The notes under the pieces are model-generated. The model did no database searches. It had not been told where the DNA came from and worked only from the letters and a program-made list of their open reading frames with translations. Positions 32,801 through 46,716 of a stretch of 64,000 nt of DNA are shown in pieces; positions within the stretch are counted from its first letter, which is position 1; each line of letters starts with the position of its first letter. Made by a program: the position numbers and the translations under genes. The stretch is from Aradus depressus (lineage: Eukaryota; Arthropoda; Insecta; Hemiptera; Aradidae), in contig OY759224.1 in NCBI GenBank assembly GCA_963662175.1, forward strand, positions 26,669,489 to 26,733,488, read 5' to 3'.

Positions 32801-35800
32801 AACCCGGCCAAAGCCCTTCAGATGGCGTTAAGCGATAATCCCGAGCCTGTGCGATGTCAGGTGCTCATTAAGACCCCCCTCCCTAGCCTAGATAGGCAAC
32901 ATTTAGAATACCCCACAATAGTGTCGGGCTCATCTCCACCAGTGTGACGACAGAACGCTCTGGTAATAGACGATATGACCTCGTAGTTGAAGCCCCGATT
33001 CCATAACTTGCTCTATACTTCTTTTATCTGAGGAAGTCATACTCATTGAATATATCTAAATAAAAATATTACCTTTTCCCTGTCTAGAATCTAAAAAAAA
33101 TATAATTTAAAGAAATAAAGAGAATGATAAAAGTGGCAATTTAGCCAAAATACTGCGAAATATTAATTATATAAAATTTAAAGAAATAAAGAGAATGATA
33201 AAAGTGGCAATTTAGCCAAAATACTGCGAAATATTAATTATATAAAATTTAAAGAAATAAAGAGAATGATAAAAGTGGCAATTTAGCCAAAATACTGCGA
33301 AATATTAATTATATAAAATTTAAAGAAATAAAGAGAATGATAAAAGTGGCAATTTAGCCAAAATACTGCGAAATATTAATTATATAAAATTTAAAGAAAT
33401 AAAGAGAATGATAAAAGTGGCAATTTAGCCAAAATACTGCGAAATATTAATTATATAAAATTTAAAGAAATAAAGAGAATGATAAAAGTGGCAATTTAGC
33501 CAAAATACTGCGAAATATTAATTATATAAAATTTAAGCTTGAGACATACGATTGTGGTCTGTACCTGAAGTCACGAAGGCTTCCATTTTTTCTTTGAAAT
33601 TTTTCAGATTTTCATCAGGAGCATTCGTCACAACCTCCATATTCTTTTGGCAGCCTGAAATATATATAATAAATATATAAACATAAGAATAGTTAGTTAT
33701 TATGACTCATGCCCGGGCTTTTAAGTCCGAGGTCCTATCGCCCACTACCGGAGCGCTCTTTCGTCACTCTGGTAGACATGAGCCCGACTCTACTGTGGGA
33801 GCCCTACATTTTTATTCACCTAGGGTAGGGGTCTTTAACGAGTACCTGACATCGTACAGGCTCGGGACTATCGCTTATCGTCCCACCCGAAGGACGGCGT
33901 GCTCATATTTATTGTACCTCCCAGATAAAATAAATTAAGGGCCTCGGCCGGGTTTCCAACTCACGACCTTCAGCTCAAAAGGCAAGCACGCATACCACTG
34001 AGCTACCGGCGCTCCCAAAAACAATAACAACAGAGTCAACATTTGGGACGCACTTCCCATCCATACAGTGTAGAGGTTAGTGGACAGCTGATGACACTGT
34101 TGCGTTGAAAATCTGCTCTGGTCAAAAATAAACGATTGGGAAGACAAAATATTTTATTTTTATGATAAAAATTAGTTCATCTTATTAGAATGTAATAATT
34201 TTAGTTTTACTAGTTATAGGAAAAAATCGTAAATGTAAACATGGAGATTTTCCAGTTGAAATTCCAACCTTCTTCCTTACTAAATGTATAAGAACGGTCA
34301 GAAAAACATTCTAGTTTATTCTAACACACTTCATTTATTTTGTTTCAATTTCAATTTATAGGTTATAAATTCAGTTATAACAAAAAAAATAAGAATGTGA
34401 AAAATAAATAGTGTTATCGTAATCTATATATGAGGAGTTTGGGAGCCAGAGCGGACCAACTGGTTGAAACTGAACAGGTAGAAAATGGCAATTGAAAATT
34501 GAGTACATTTTGTTTATCTCCATAAATGGGCCCCAAATATTTTTTTATATTTGAAATTTTAGAATAGTATTGGATGAGTGATCCCTTTTTGTGTTCTATA
34601 AAGTTTTTGAAGGCCGTATGATCCATTGTGACTTTGAAAATATATGCACAAAATACTTGTGGACGAAACTTAAAGTGCTGCTATCTATCACTGAAGTGAA
34701 GAAACTAAGTGATCCACACTGGTTTTGAAAAAGGGAACCTATGCCAACATCAGGATGGTAATAACTCATTTTCCGAAAAATTGTGGGTTGGTCCGCTCTG
34801 GCTCCAAACTCCTCATATGATAACCTCGTATCTTCACATTTTGGTTAAAATCATGTTTTTGTGTAATCTCAATGATAACCTTGTATTGCATCAACCTTAG
34901 TTTGAATATTGGCGGAAAACGAATTTACTGCCATAGTTAATTCGTTTTCCGCCAATATTCAAACTTAGGTTGATGCAATACAAGGTTATCATTGAGATTA
35001 CACAAAAACATGATTTTAACCAAAATGTGGAGATACGAGGTTATCATATGAGGCCATCGATATATATTATTACTATTTGATTATTTTCTTTACTTATTTT
35101 GTTATTCATTAAAATTATTTTAATTATAGGGAAAGCCTCTGGTTTTAATTGAATTAATATTCCCATTTTGAAATTATGCTAATGTTTGTTACATGCACAA
35201 ACAGCCATATCACATATAACATTTTTGTGAAATATACAATATATCAAAAATAAGTTCGCTATATCCGCGTTTCTCAACTTAAGAAGTGGTTTGCTGTATA
35301 TTACCTTCTAAGTCTATCCTCAGCTGTGTGATCTGTCGTCCGATCTCATCAAACTGTACCGCACTGGCTCGGTCAATGTCGCTCGGTTCTGGGATCGGCA
35401 GGGCTGCTTCTGAGGCAGGCTCCGGACCACAGTGGCGAATATAGGCTCGGACTATGTAGTGAAGAAGGGTTGTTGAGTTATCTAAGAAAAAAAAATAATG
35501 TAGTTAAATCATCGGCAATGTCCACAGAACGAAATAAGTTTTTGCATTCACTCCAAAATTAAACGTTTGGGATAAAAATCTATACTCCTCATATTAAACT
35601 TAGTGTCAATATATGAGTCCACCAGAATCAAAACTCACAATATCCAAAAATCAAAAATTATATTATTTGGGAATTAGCCAAAAACCACTCACGACTACAA
35701 TTTGCTTCGCCGGTTCTTGCAATTTTTTTTTTTTTTATCCTGTTAGCACTTTAAAATGAAATACAAAAAAAAACGGATTTTTATATAGCGTTATAAAAAT

Positions 35801-38800
35801 AAAAGCAGTAAAATTTTGGATAATGTTAGTTTTGACACCAATGTTTGGGTAATGTGAGTTTCGATTCCCACCACATAGGATAATGTTAGTTTTGTTACCA
35901 GCACATAGGATAATGTTAGTTTTGTTCCCAACTTTCTCAAACATGTATTTATTATTATTATAATTCAAAGAAAATGAAAAATGATTAAAATTGACATAAT
36001 ATTATAATTATAATTTACATAAAGAATAGGTAAAATATTAGCTGCTAATAAAAATAGTATTGAAACAAATTTAAATTTATATTATTAAATTATACAATAA
36101 AAAAAATACAGCATAAAATAAAAAAATAAACGAAAACCTCTTTGAGCAGGCTATGCTTGCAAATACTGCTTTCTGATTGGTTAAAAGACGCGTATTGTCA
36201 AAACTAAAAATTGCAAAAATAACCACTGTCATCTCAATTTTGATAATTTTGGATATTGTGAGTTTTGATTCTGGAGGACTCATATTTATTATATCGGCTG
36301 TTATTAGGGTTTTTGTGTCGAGCTGCCTTTCACTTTTCCCCAACTACCCTTCGGCAGATTTCACGGAAAATTAATAGGTTTGCTTCTTATGGGGTTTTGA
36401 ATTTAAATATGAAATTTTCTGTTAACCCCCCACCCATTGGCATTTGTGTTTGGCGCCCTGCCCTGAATTATCCCACCACAGTCCCAAAAAGCCCAGTGGT
36501 ATTAATATAAAATAAACAGAGAAACTTTAAGTAAGCCGAAAGACAATCACAGATTTTTCCTATATTCTCGGCTTCAAAATTAAAAAAAAAAATATATATA
36601 TATTTTTTTTTTACCTGTACTTTTAACATCTTTCAATTTTGACAGTATTTCCAGTCCGAACCCATCAGCTTGACCACGTTGCCTGTTCCCGCCATTCATA
36701 AAATTACCAACAGCCAGGATAATTCCCAGGACAGTTTTTAGCGTTTCTGAATTCATCAGGGTCTGAAATAAGAAAATTGTACAAAAAACTAATCAAAATA
36801 TTGCCACAGATTTATAAATATTAAAACACACAATTGTCTTACAATAAAAAAAAAGTTAATTCATAACCAAATACTAGGAAACTGTGTCAAACACTGAAAG
36901 CTACAGAGCGCCGGTAGAGGCCGTCCTTCAGATGGGAAGTTAAGCGATGGTCCCGAGTCTGTATGATGTCAGGTACTCGTTAAAGACCTTTACCATAGGT
37001 GAATAAGAATTTATGGTAGGCAAAATGTAGGATTCCCATAGTAAAATCGGGCTCATGTCCACCAGAGCGACAAGAGAGCGCTCTAGTAGTAGGCAATATG
37101 ACCTTGTAGTTAAAGCCCGGGCATGAGTAACAATAACTAAGAAACCAATACGAAATAATAAAACTAGTAGAGAAGAATAGAGACAATACACAAACCTGAC
37201 TAAGACACTTGAGATTATTCAATTTGCTGTCAATATATGATATATTATCATTGAACTGAGCCTGGAACGTGATACAGGCTATCCTTTCGGCGAAAAATGG
37301 TATTTCGGAAAGTTCCATCAAAAACTGTTCAGGTTTGTCCAGCGCTAGATCAGGCCGGAGAGCCTGCGCCTCCTTGATGCTCTGGATCTCTTCCTCAGAA
37401 GCTCTCTGTAAAAAAAATATATGGGAGTAGATATTAGTTGATATATTGGGGAATATTTACTTGAAATTAATCCAATACACTAGTCTTATATTGTATTCGC
37501 AATTATTTGTTGAATCGGTAATACTGTGAAGATGACAGCTCATCGAAGTTATTGTAAATTCAATTGAATTTTTAAAGAAGTCAATGAATGAATTTAAACT
37601 ATTATTTCATTTTAGCCTAGCCTAGCCTTGGAAGAGATGCGCGATCAGAGCGTTGCAAGGACATTGTTTAGTAATGGATAGTGGGAAAAGGCAACAACGT
37701 TGGTCACGAAATTCGGATGGCCGAACGGGTACCCCCCGACTCGACCTGGGTGTCCCAGATCAAATCATAAAGTTAAACTCCAAACTCTTCTTCTTTAGGA
37801 GGAAGAACAACCCAAACTGGTAGAATATGCAGTTCTCAATTGACCAGGCCAGGGTGGAATTGTTTCGCGGGACCGGATTATACCTGCTACTGGATTTGCG
37901 GTAGCTGATGACGGAGACCGGCTATCCAGTGTTTACCCGGTTTTTCGGCTTCTGACGAGAGCAGAAAGGAACGACCACTAATAGCCACGGGTAAGTCGGC
38001 CGGTGGTCGCTCCCAACCCCCCATAGCCACACTTAAGCACTACACAGTTCTCAAACAACCTTTACAAAGATGGACGGTGATGTTGCACTTGTGCAAAACC
38101 GAAAACAATAAAGAAAAATAAATAAAGGAGTAAATTATTTACAAAAAAAAAAATTGTTATTCGAGTTTTTGATGATTAAGGAGATATATAATAAATTTGT
38201 AATCTTTGTAGCAGCTCCAAATTTCATTAAAATTCTGCATCGAATTTCTGACCGATTACACAACTTCCCCTAAACTTCGTATAAGGGGGAAAGTAAAAGA
38301 AGTCATTTGAAAAATAATAAATAAACAAAAATAAAAGTTTAAAAATACTCACAGCGTCGTAGATCTGTTGTAAAGACTCCAAACTGACGACAGAAGTATC
38401 GAAGTTACAAATGGCTGTAAAAAAAAAAAATATATATATATAATGAAAATTATTAAATTTCGACCACTAATAACTATAAAACTATAAAAATACTATAATA
38501 ATTATAAATTACCATTTTCAATTTCAGAAAAATCCAAATGTAAACTTGATGCTAGTATGCCAACATTTTGGGATCTTTTACTTTCTAAAATTTTAATAAC
38601 CTGAAAAAATGTAAAAAAAAAAAAAATGTTTTAAAACGAATTGATCGGTACCACTTGTGAAGTTTTTGGGCACAATGTGGCCGTTTAGAGTTGAATTTCA
38701 AATGGTGTTCTCGCAGAACAAAAATATAACAATTTAAATAAATATATGCTACAAATTAATACAGTACGTAACAAATTAAATTAATTTTTTATTTTAAAAA

Positions 38801-41800
38801 ATCTATTTACTATTGTTCGCTATTAATCACTTGTAAATGAACAATATTTTACTTAAATGTATCTTGACTAAATTCAGTGATAAATACTTTGTCGTTATAA
38901 AATCGTATATGTTGCAAATTTCTAGATTTATATCCAAGAAAAAAGAGCGCCGGTAGCACTGTGGTGCATACTTGCCGGTAGCTCAGTGGTGCATACCCAA
39001 GCCTGTAAGATGTCAGGTATTCGTTAAAGACACCTACCCTAGGAGAATAAAAATTTAGGACTCCCACAGTAGAGTCGGGTTCATGTCGACCAGAGTGACG
39101 AAAGAGTGCTCTGGTAGTAGGCGATATGACCTCGTAGTTAAAGACCGGGCATGAGTCATAAAACCTAACCTAACCTAATCCAAGAAAAATATTGTTTTAA
39201 AAAATTCGTTGGTTGATTAGGCGTGCAACGTTACCAATATTTGAACCACCTCCCTATAGCTGCCACTATTGCATCCTATTGGCTGCCGCTTACCACGCCC
39301 CTAGAACCCTACCTGCCATCTTTCACCGGCTCAATCTACTTAGTACGAGTATACTTACTTCAGCCTTTGGTTGTTTGACAATTTTCTTTTTTGTATTTTT
39401 CTTATCGATAACTTGACGTGAAAACAATTTGGTCAGTTCATCTATGTCTTCTAAATTAGGCTCTTCCAATTCGCCCCAAAGTGCTTCACTGGAAAACATA
39501 AACTTAGGGAGTTATCTTCAAAAAAATTATTATTATTAATGTTATCATAATGTTAAAATTAGTTATCACATCGTGGGAGTGTACGTCTCTGAAAAGGTCA
39601 ATTGCTCCAAAAAGAATAATGAATTTAAAAAAATGTTTTTTTGTAACATGTCATTCCGATGAGCTTTGTCGCATTCACCTCTATTTCTATTGGCTTCAAA
39701 AATTAAATTTTATATTATATTTGTCATATATTTCTCAGAGAAAATATAAATTTGATGATGATACTTATGTGTATATACTTTACAGGTGGATTGCAGCTCA
39801 TTTCATGAAGATCATGCAAGACGAAAATTTTGAATAATTTCTCCTCGATGTACATGACATGATTCTTAGTACAATTTTGGAAAACATGTACCTCAGGATT
39901 AATCGAGCCCCCCCCCCCCCCCCCTTTCTCCAAATTTATGTGAACTCTCTCTTTTTTATTGGTTTTTGCAAATTTCATAAAAATTTCACGTAAAAGAGAG
40001 ATATTTTTAAACAAAATATGGCAAAATCCGGAGAATTCTTTAAAATTTGGAATTATTTTTTATTCAAAAACAATTTATTATATTTAAATTTAAAAAAATA
40101 ATAAAAAGATATTTACACCTGACTCTTTTCATTTTCCTCTTGCGACATAGGAATCACAACTCGTGTCCAATAGAGTGGTTTCATAGGAACTGGGGGCACT
40201 TTCGGCTCCTTTCGGAACACTTAAACATAAAAATACAATGAACTTATCAGATTAGGGAGAAAATACACAACCTTATCATATGTAAATATAACATAAAATA
40301 TGGTAATACAAAAATATTTTAAATTAGTAAAAAACAAAATTTAAATATTTTTAATATTTGAATTTAAACTTCACTGCATGCTCCAAAATATATATCGATG
40401 CGTTCCAGGCAAAAGGCTCTATCCCTCAATTTTTGAGATTTTCACGTTTTGGCTCTATCCCACACTACTGACTATCCCGCACATTTCTGTTAACTCTATT
40501 TTGTAATAATTTTTAACAAAATTTATAAAAATAGGAAATTAGAAATTGGAGGGCCTTTGGCATTGCAAAATGTGGTCCAGGGAAAAGGCCCTAACCCACA
40601 TACTCTCACAAAACTTTAAATCATTTGAGAGACCAAAAGACCTATCCCCCAGTCTAAATGCTCTATCCCACTAGTTTGATGCTGTTGATTGATCAGTTTC
40701 ATTTAAATCTAGCGCCCTAATCGGTTTTTTGTTAAATATAAATAAATTAAAAAATTTAATAAAAGGTAATTTTTTATTTTCCCAATGATAGAAGTGGGTT
40801 ATGAACATTCGGGACTTTCAAAAACCTATTGGTTAGGGCTTTTGGCAGTTTACATTATGAGACAGGCCCCGTTGCTACAAGGTGACAAAGACCCTAATCA
40901 ACAAAGTGGTTCACTTTACTGTTATTTCTTGTAAAGAGATGCAAGTATTGATGAAATAATTGTTCTATGTAACAGAAAAGATACTTAAAAATTACAATTA
41001 AACTAATGTGGAAAGCCAACTTGGTTTGTTTAATAATGAAACTGTTTTTTTCTTTCTCCTGTAAAGTTAACCTTATGTGGGTTAGGGCCTTTAGCCTGGA
41101 AAGCATCGATATACAGAATGGTCCTGCTAGCATTGTTGCAGCTTCCTTTCCGTCATTGCTCATATTTTTTTAATATTTAAACAACTTAGCTCAGTAATGT
41201 TATTATTTTCTGTATTCAAAGCTCTTCCCAACGATATCAGTAAAAACAGTAAATCACCGGCAATGTACTTCCCCAGAACGAATTAATCAATTAACTTTTC
41301 GCTCCCTCTCCAAAATCAAGTCGAACGTTCTCACTAATATTCAATAGTTAACTTACATAGCTCATAAATCCTCATACTAATTATTGTGTCGATACATTCA
41401 TTACATCGGCAGTTATTGGGGTTTTTGAATTGAGTCCACTTCTGATCCCGCCGTTCCCTTCTACCAATACCGCTGAAACTTAATGAGTGTCGTCCTTATG
41501 AGAATCAATAAGTGTTGTCGTTAGATGGTTTTTGTTTCATAAAAAAAATTTCGTGTCGATACATTCTATAGTATTCGGAGTTATCGTGTTCACAGATGCA
41601 CAAACTTTTTTTTTTTTCCTTATTTAGAACTTGGAAAAATCCGGAAAACATGAAATTCTGTTGAAAACTCCGCAACGAAATAACTTCCTTTATATTTCGT
41701 ATAACTGGGGAAGTAATATATGAGACGAAGCCATTACAGGACATTATTATACTTTTTTTTCTAGATGGCATAGTTCTCAAGAATAAAGCCTGATTCATGC

Positions 41801-44800
41801 TAGCTGGACCACTCTATATAACAAAATAATAGGTCTATACTTCAGTCATAGAGAGAATATAAATTAATCGTAATTTTTACGGCCAAACACAAAAAAAATC
41901 TTTAAAAAAAAAATTATTAATAATGTGTTCATATAGACGAATGGTTGTTGTAAGTAACGAGTCTTCATAGCCTATTTTTGACGTGAAAACGTCTATTCGC
42001 TCGTTAAGCACAGTGATAGCCGGTCAAACTTTCTTGTGTTACAAAATACCGTCAGATTTCAATCGATAACTACGAGACTAATAATGCGATAACAACGGTT
42101 GAGGTAACAATGGATAGATCATGTATGTACGTGTTTGTTGTGCAGTGTTTGTTTTGCCTGTGATGTTATCGGGCTAGTGTGAGCGCCGGCGGATGATTGT
42201 TGCGAATTAGCGTTGTGTAAAATTAGAAATTAGTGTAGCGTGATAACGCCTTTAGATAGGACGTTGATTCGGGTGTCATTGTAAAGAGCTTGAGGAGCAC
42301 TACTAGGACTCAAAGTGAAACAATAAAAATATTAGCCGAAATATATGTAAAAATTGGTATTAAATTGAAAATTGCATAAAAATTAAAGATGTCGTCTCAT
42401 ATGAATTGTAAATATGCGCAGAATTATAGAAAACGCAAATCAGAGGAAAGCTCGCATCAAAAGGAATTTAAAAAACATAAAAGTCTAGTGCCAAGCAAAT
42501 GCAAGAGCTACGGCAGCATCGAAAAGAAAATGAAAAATGATTTTATCCCGAAGTTTTCACGGAAAATCTTTGGCGTGGACCTTGACTACGCCTTAGTTTT
42601 TTTCCAACCTGGATGGAAAAGATTAGTTACCAATTAGATGAAGGTAATGCCGGGGTGCCCCAAAAGAAAAATTGAAAACGTTTTTTTAAATGATATTGTC
42701 CATGGTGAATGTTGAATATGTGTTTGTCTTTTGTCCAAGCTCCCCTCTCAATAGCGCGATGCAGGGGTACCTCTCTATGGCTCAAGTATATACCTAATCA
42801 TATTCATATATTTTATGTAAGTAATGAAAAATAAAGTTAATTGTTAAAAAAAAAACGTACATACAATAGGAAAAACAATTACTTGATTTCTGAGCATTCC
42901 ATCCTCCTACAGGTGGCGTAGGGAAAGGAGCAGGAGACATGGGAGGTCCAGGGGGTGGGGGAACTCCACCAGCCATTGGAGGCGGAGGAGGACCACCAAT
43001 CAGATTGAGAGGAGGCGGTGGGGGAGCCCCACCCAACGAGGGAGGGGGTGGAGGAGGAGGAGGGCCACCCATCATTGGAGGTGGAGGGGGTGGGGGCCCA
43101 CCGGTGGTGGGTAAGGGAGGTGGAGGAGGAGGCCCGCCGGTGGTCGGGAAGGGTGGTGGTGGTGGCGGAGAAGGGCCACAAATAGACGGGAGGGGTGGAG
43201 GTGGAGGAGGAGGTGGACCACTGGTGGTGGGTAGCGGGGGAGGTGGAGGTGGATCGCAGGGAGTAGGGAGTGGGGGTGGTGGTGGAGGGGGTGGCGGAGC
43301 GGTAGTGGAAGAGGAGAAACACTTTTTACTGGAATATGTCTGCAATTCTTCCGAAGATTTTCTTGACTCACAACTCCTTTTATCATTCAATTTTTGATTA
43401 TCTTTGGTATTTTTATCAGTCTTATCCTCAATTAACTTAGTCCTGTCATTCACTACATTAAATAATATCACTTTTTCCTCTCTTTCAGGAGTTGTTTGTG
43501 TAGAATTTTCCAATTTTGTATACACATTTTCTTTATCAAACTGAGTGGCTTTGTGTTCGATAGGAATACACAAACGAGACAATTCTTGCATTGGTGATGT
43601 CACCTCATCCTTCGTTCTTACAGTTACCGTTTCCTCATTTTTATTAGCCTTCATTGGAGAGTCAAAATCCGCTTTAACTTTGTTGGTCAAAGACTGCAAC
43701 AGAACGTAAGTATTTATAAGTCAATAAATATCATATTGTAAAGAAAATTAAGAAATAAACTAGAAATTCTAATATACATTTTTTTTTTTTTGGAAACAGA
43801 CTAATTTTTACGCAAAAGTTTGGGTGCCATCCTGATACTGACGAGAAAATAAATTTGAAAGAAAATATGTAAAGGGATGTAAATAAAGAAAACTTTTATT
43901 TACACAAATGATGTAAACAACGGATTATCATTTTTTTGGCATTGTAATATATCGTGTTTTAAACTAAAAATCGATTCGTTATACTGAGTGTACAGAAATG
44001 CATTGTTTTTTTTCCGCTATTTCGAGTTTTTGTTAAGAGACCAGGCCTTCATTTTGTAATATCGAGTTTTTCGTTATATCGAGAGTCGACTGTAATAATA
44101 ATTACTGGTATTAATATATAAAAACTTACCTGAATATCGGCCAATGTCTTTGTTCGTTCCCTCTCCTGCTGTAATTTGTCGATGTTTGACTGTAGATCCG
44201 AAATTGTCTGTTTTTGTTCGTGAACTTTTCGAGCCAATGCAGTCATCTCCGTGTCAGTATCTCGATCTCCGCGCGACAATGGTGAACCCTCTGAAACACA
44301 CAAATAACACATGTAATAATAGGATTCCAGAGCAGCCTAGAGACTTCTGTCTTGAAATCTCCAGTTCGATTCCCCAAATTGTAAAATTTTACTAAAATTG
44401 TCATACTGATCATTTAGTTACAGTAAAAATTACATTAGTTGGCAAAATATAGAGAACCCAGTCCCCCCTAAAAGAAGAGATAAAATTCATATAAATAAAA
44501 GTAACTTTTTCATTATTTTGGGATAGATTCTCAATTAATATATAATACATTCATCACAGAATTACTTCTCCCAATTTATTTACTATTTTTATTATGTAAG
44601 GACTTTATGTTAAGGAAGCTACTATACTATTATTTATATAATTCAATCTATTACAAAAAAATGTGACTAAATTTTATTTTATTCATATTTTATTTCTTTT
44701 AATGCTTTTAAGAAGGATTCTGGATTTAAAACATATCCAATGTGATAAATACAACGAATAATATATCAGGAGAACCTGGACTGTTTCACTAAAAGGACCG

Positions 44801-46658
44801 ATGGGAGGGTCAACATTTTGGTTTACAGTTTTATGCTGTAATCCTAGATCCTAACACACAAATACCATGAACTCAAACGTAACACATGTTTCTTTTACAG
44901 ATCCAACATAAGATCCATTATAGACTTCGGCTCATTATTTTATGGCGACGCAGCGAAAACCAATCTCCAGAAGGTACAATTAGTTCAGAATCGCTGTTTG
45001 CGGCAAATCCAGGGATATCTACGAAGCACCCCGATAGATGTTATTCATGCAGAAGCGAATGAACCGCCGCTAGAAGTTCGGCGAAAAATCTTAACCCAAA
45101 GGTTTTTGCTGCGACTCATTTCTGTAGAATCTCCAACAGTTAATAAAATATCCCAATTAGTAAAATTAGATCTAACAAGTAGCTTCTGGCAGAAAAAAAG
45201 GTCACCCAGTTTAGCATATAATTTCACAGCCATAACCAATTATTACACCCAAATTTATGTAAACACAAAATTACCGGTGTACAACTCACAGTACTTCTTG
45301 CATAAACTTGCTATCTCTACAGCCTTTTTGCGAGACTATTCGTCAATCCCATCGCTATTTACCAACTCTGCTTTCTCCATGGATATCCAGCTATTATGGC
45401 CACAGTGGCATTATATTTTTACAGATGGCTCTGTAAAAGACAGTAAGGTAGGTTGTGCCTTCTTTGACCCACAATTAGATAGATCTGAGTTGTTTAAGTT
45501 GCCAGAGCTAACAACAATATATTCTGCCGAGTTAGTTGCCATTCTCGAGGCTTTAAAGTACTTAGAGAAGTTACCTTTCAATAGAGTGGTTATCTTTTCC
45601 GACAGTCAAAGTTGTATTAGAAAACTTAGCAATATTAAAATTGGAGTTCACTTAAATAATTTCGAGTTGGACCTCCTATTGACTTTAAACAACATACAAG
45701 AGTCAGGCAAAGTTGTAGTGTTCTGTTGGATTAAGGCTCATATAGGAATAAAATATAACGAAGTGGTTGATGGTTTTGCTAAACAAGCGTTATCAGAAGG
45801 GACCCCCTTACCAGTCCGGCTACCCAAAGAGGATCTTAGTGGACAAATTAAAAGGAACTGTCGGTCCATTTGGCAAGAGATGTATACCAGTAGTGACAAA
45901 GGAAGTTGGTATAAGAGGATGAACCCGAGAGTGGGCTCAGAACCCTGGTACAGGGAGGCCTGTCTCCCCAAGTCTGTATGTACTAATATCAATAGATTGA
46001 GGGTGAACCACGGGATCTGTGGGACGTATCTCTTTAGGATAGGCAAGGCAGACAGCCCACTGTGCCGGGTGTGTCGGGTGGAGGAGAACCTGGAGCACAT
46101 TGTACTTACATGTACCAAATATCATACCCAGAGAGAACTTATGTTCACTGAACTGTATAAGCTAACCCAAGCCCCCTTTAACTATCCCCAGCTTTTAATA
46201 ACCCGCAACATTTTTATTTACCAATCCATTCACAGATTTATAATGCAAATTCAAAATCAGCCCCAGATTCCTTAGCTATAAATTGAACCAATGTAAGCTC
46301 TGACTGGGGGGCGGGTTCCGGTGGGGGGCCTGGGCTTGGGGTTGCTGGCTTGGCTGGGGGTCTGTGGGGGGCACTGTCGGGGCACTGGTCTATAGACCCA
46401 GGAGCTCCGAAGGTCTGAACGGCCGGCACTACATGCAGATCTTCCTTCAGGAGCCTCCACTCCAGTCACTGGTCGGCGCTATGTATATTGTTTTGGGTGA
46501 TGTGGTCCGGCGGTGCCTCCGGCTGTCCCCCGGCTTGGCTGGGGCCGCTTGCTTGGGCCCTCTGTCTGGGCTCCTCTCTCCAGTATCCCGTCTTTAGCAT
46601 AATTATCTTTTATAGTGTAGTTTTAAGAAGAGCAATGGCTAGTGTGGTGTCTGCCGAG

Positions 46659-46716
<58 letters not shown>

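Noticed and set aside
33108..33537. CRISPR-like regular repeat
   Set aside because: Units are directly contiguous with no unique spacers, in a eukaryotic intron; an ordinary tandem array.
42939..43397. Glycine-rich frame on the plus strand and two other frames over the FH1
   Set aside because: Shadows of the proline codons of the capu FH1 exon on the opposite strand or in other frames.
45738..46125. Minus-strand frames over the LINE RNase H region
   Set aside because: Antisense shadows; the plus strand has the catalytic motifs.
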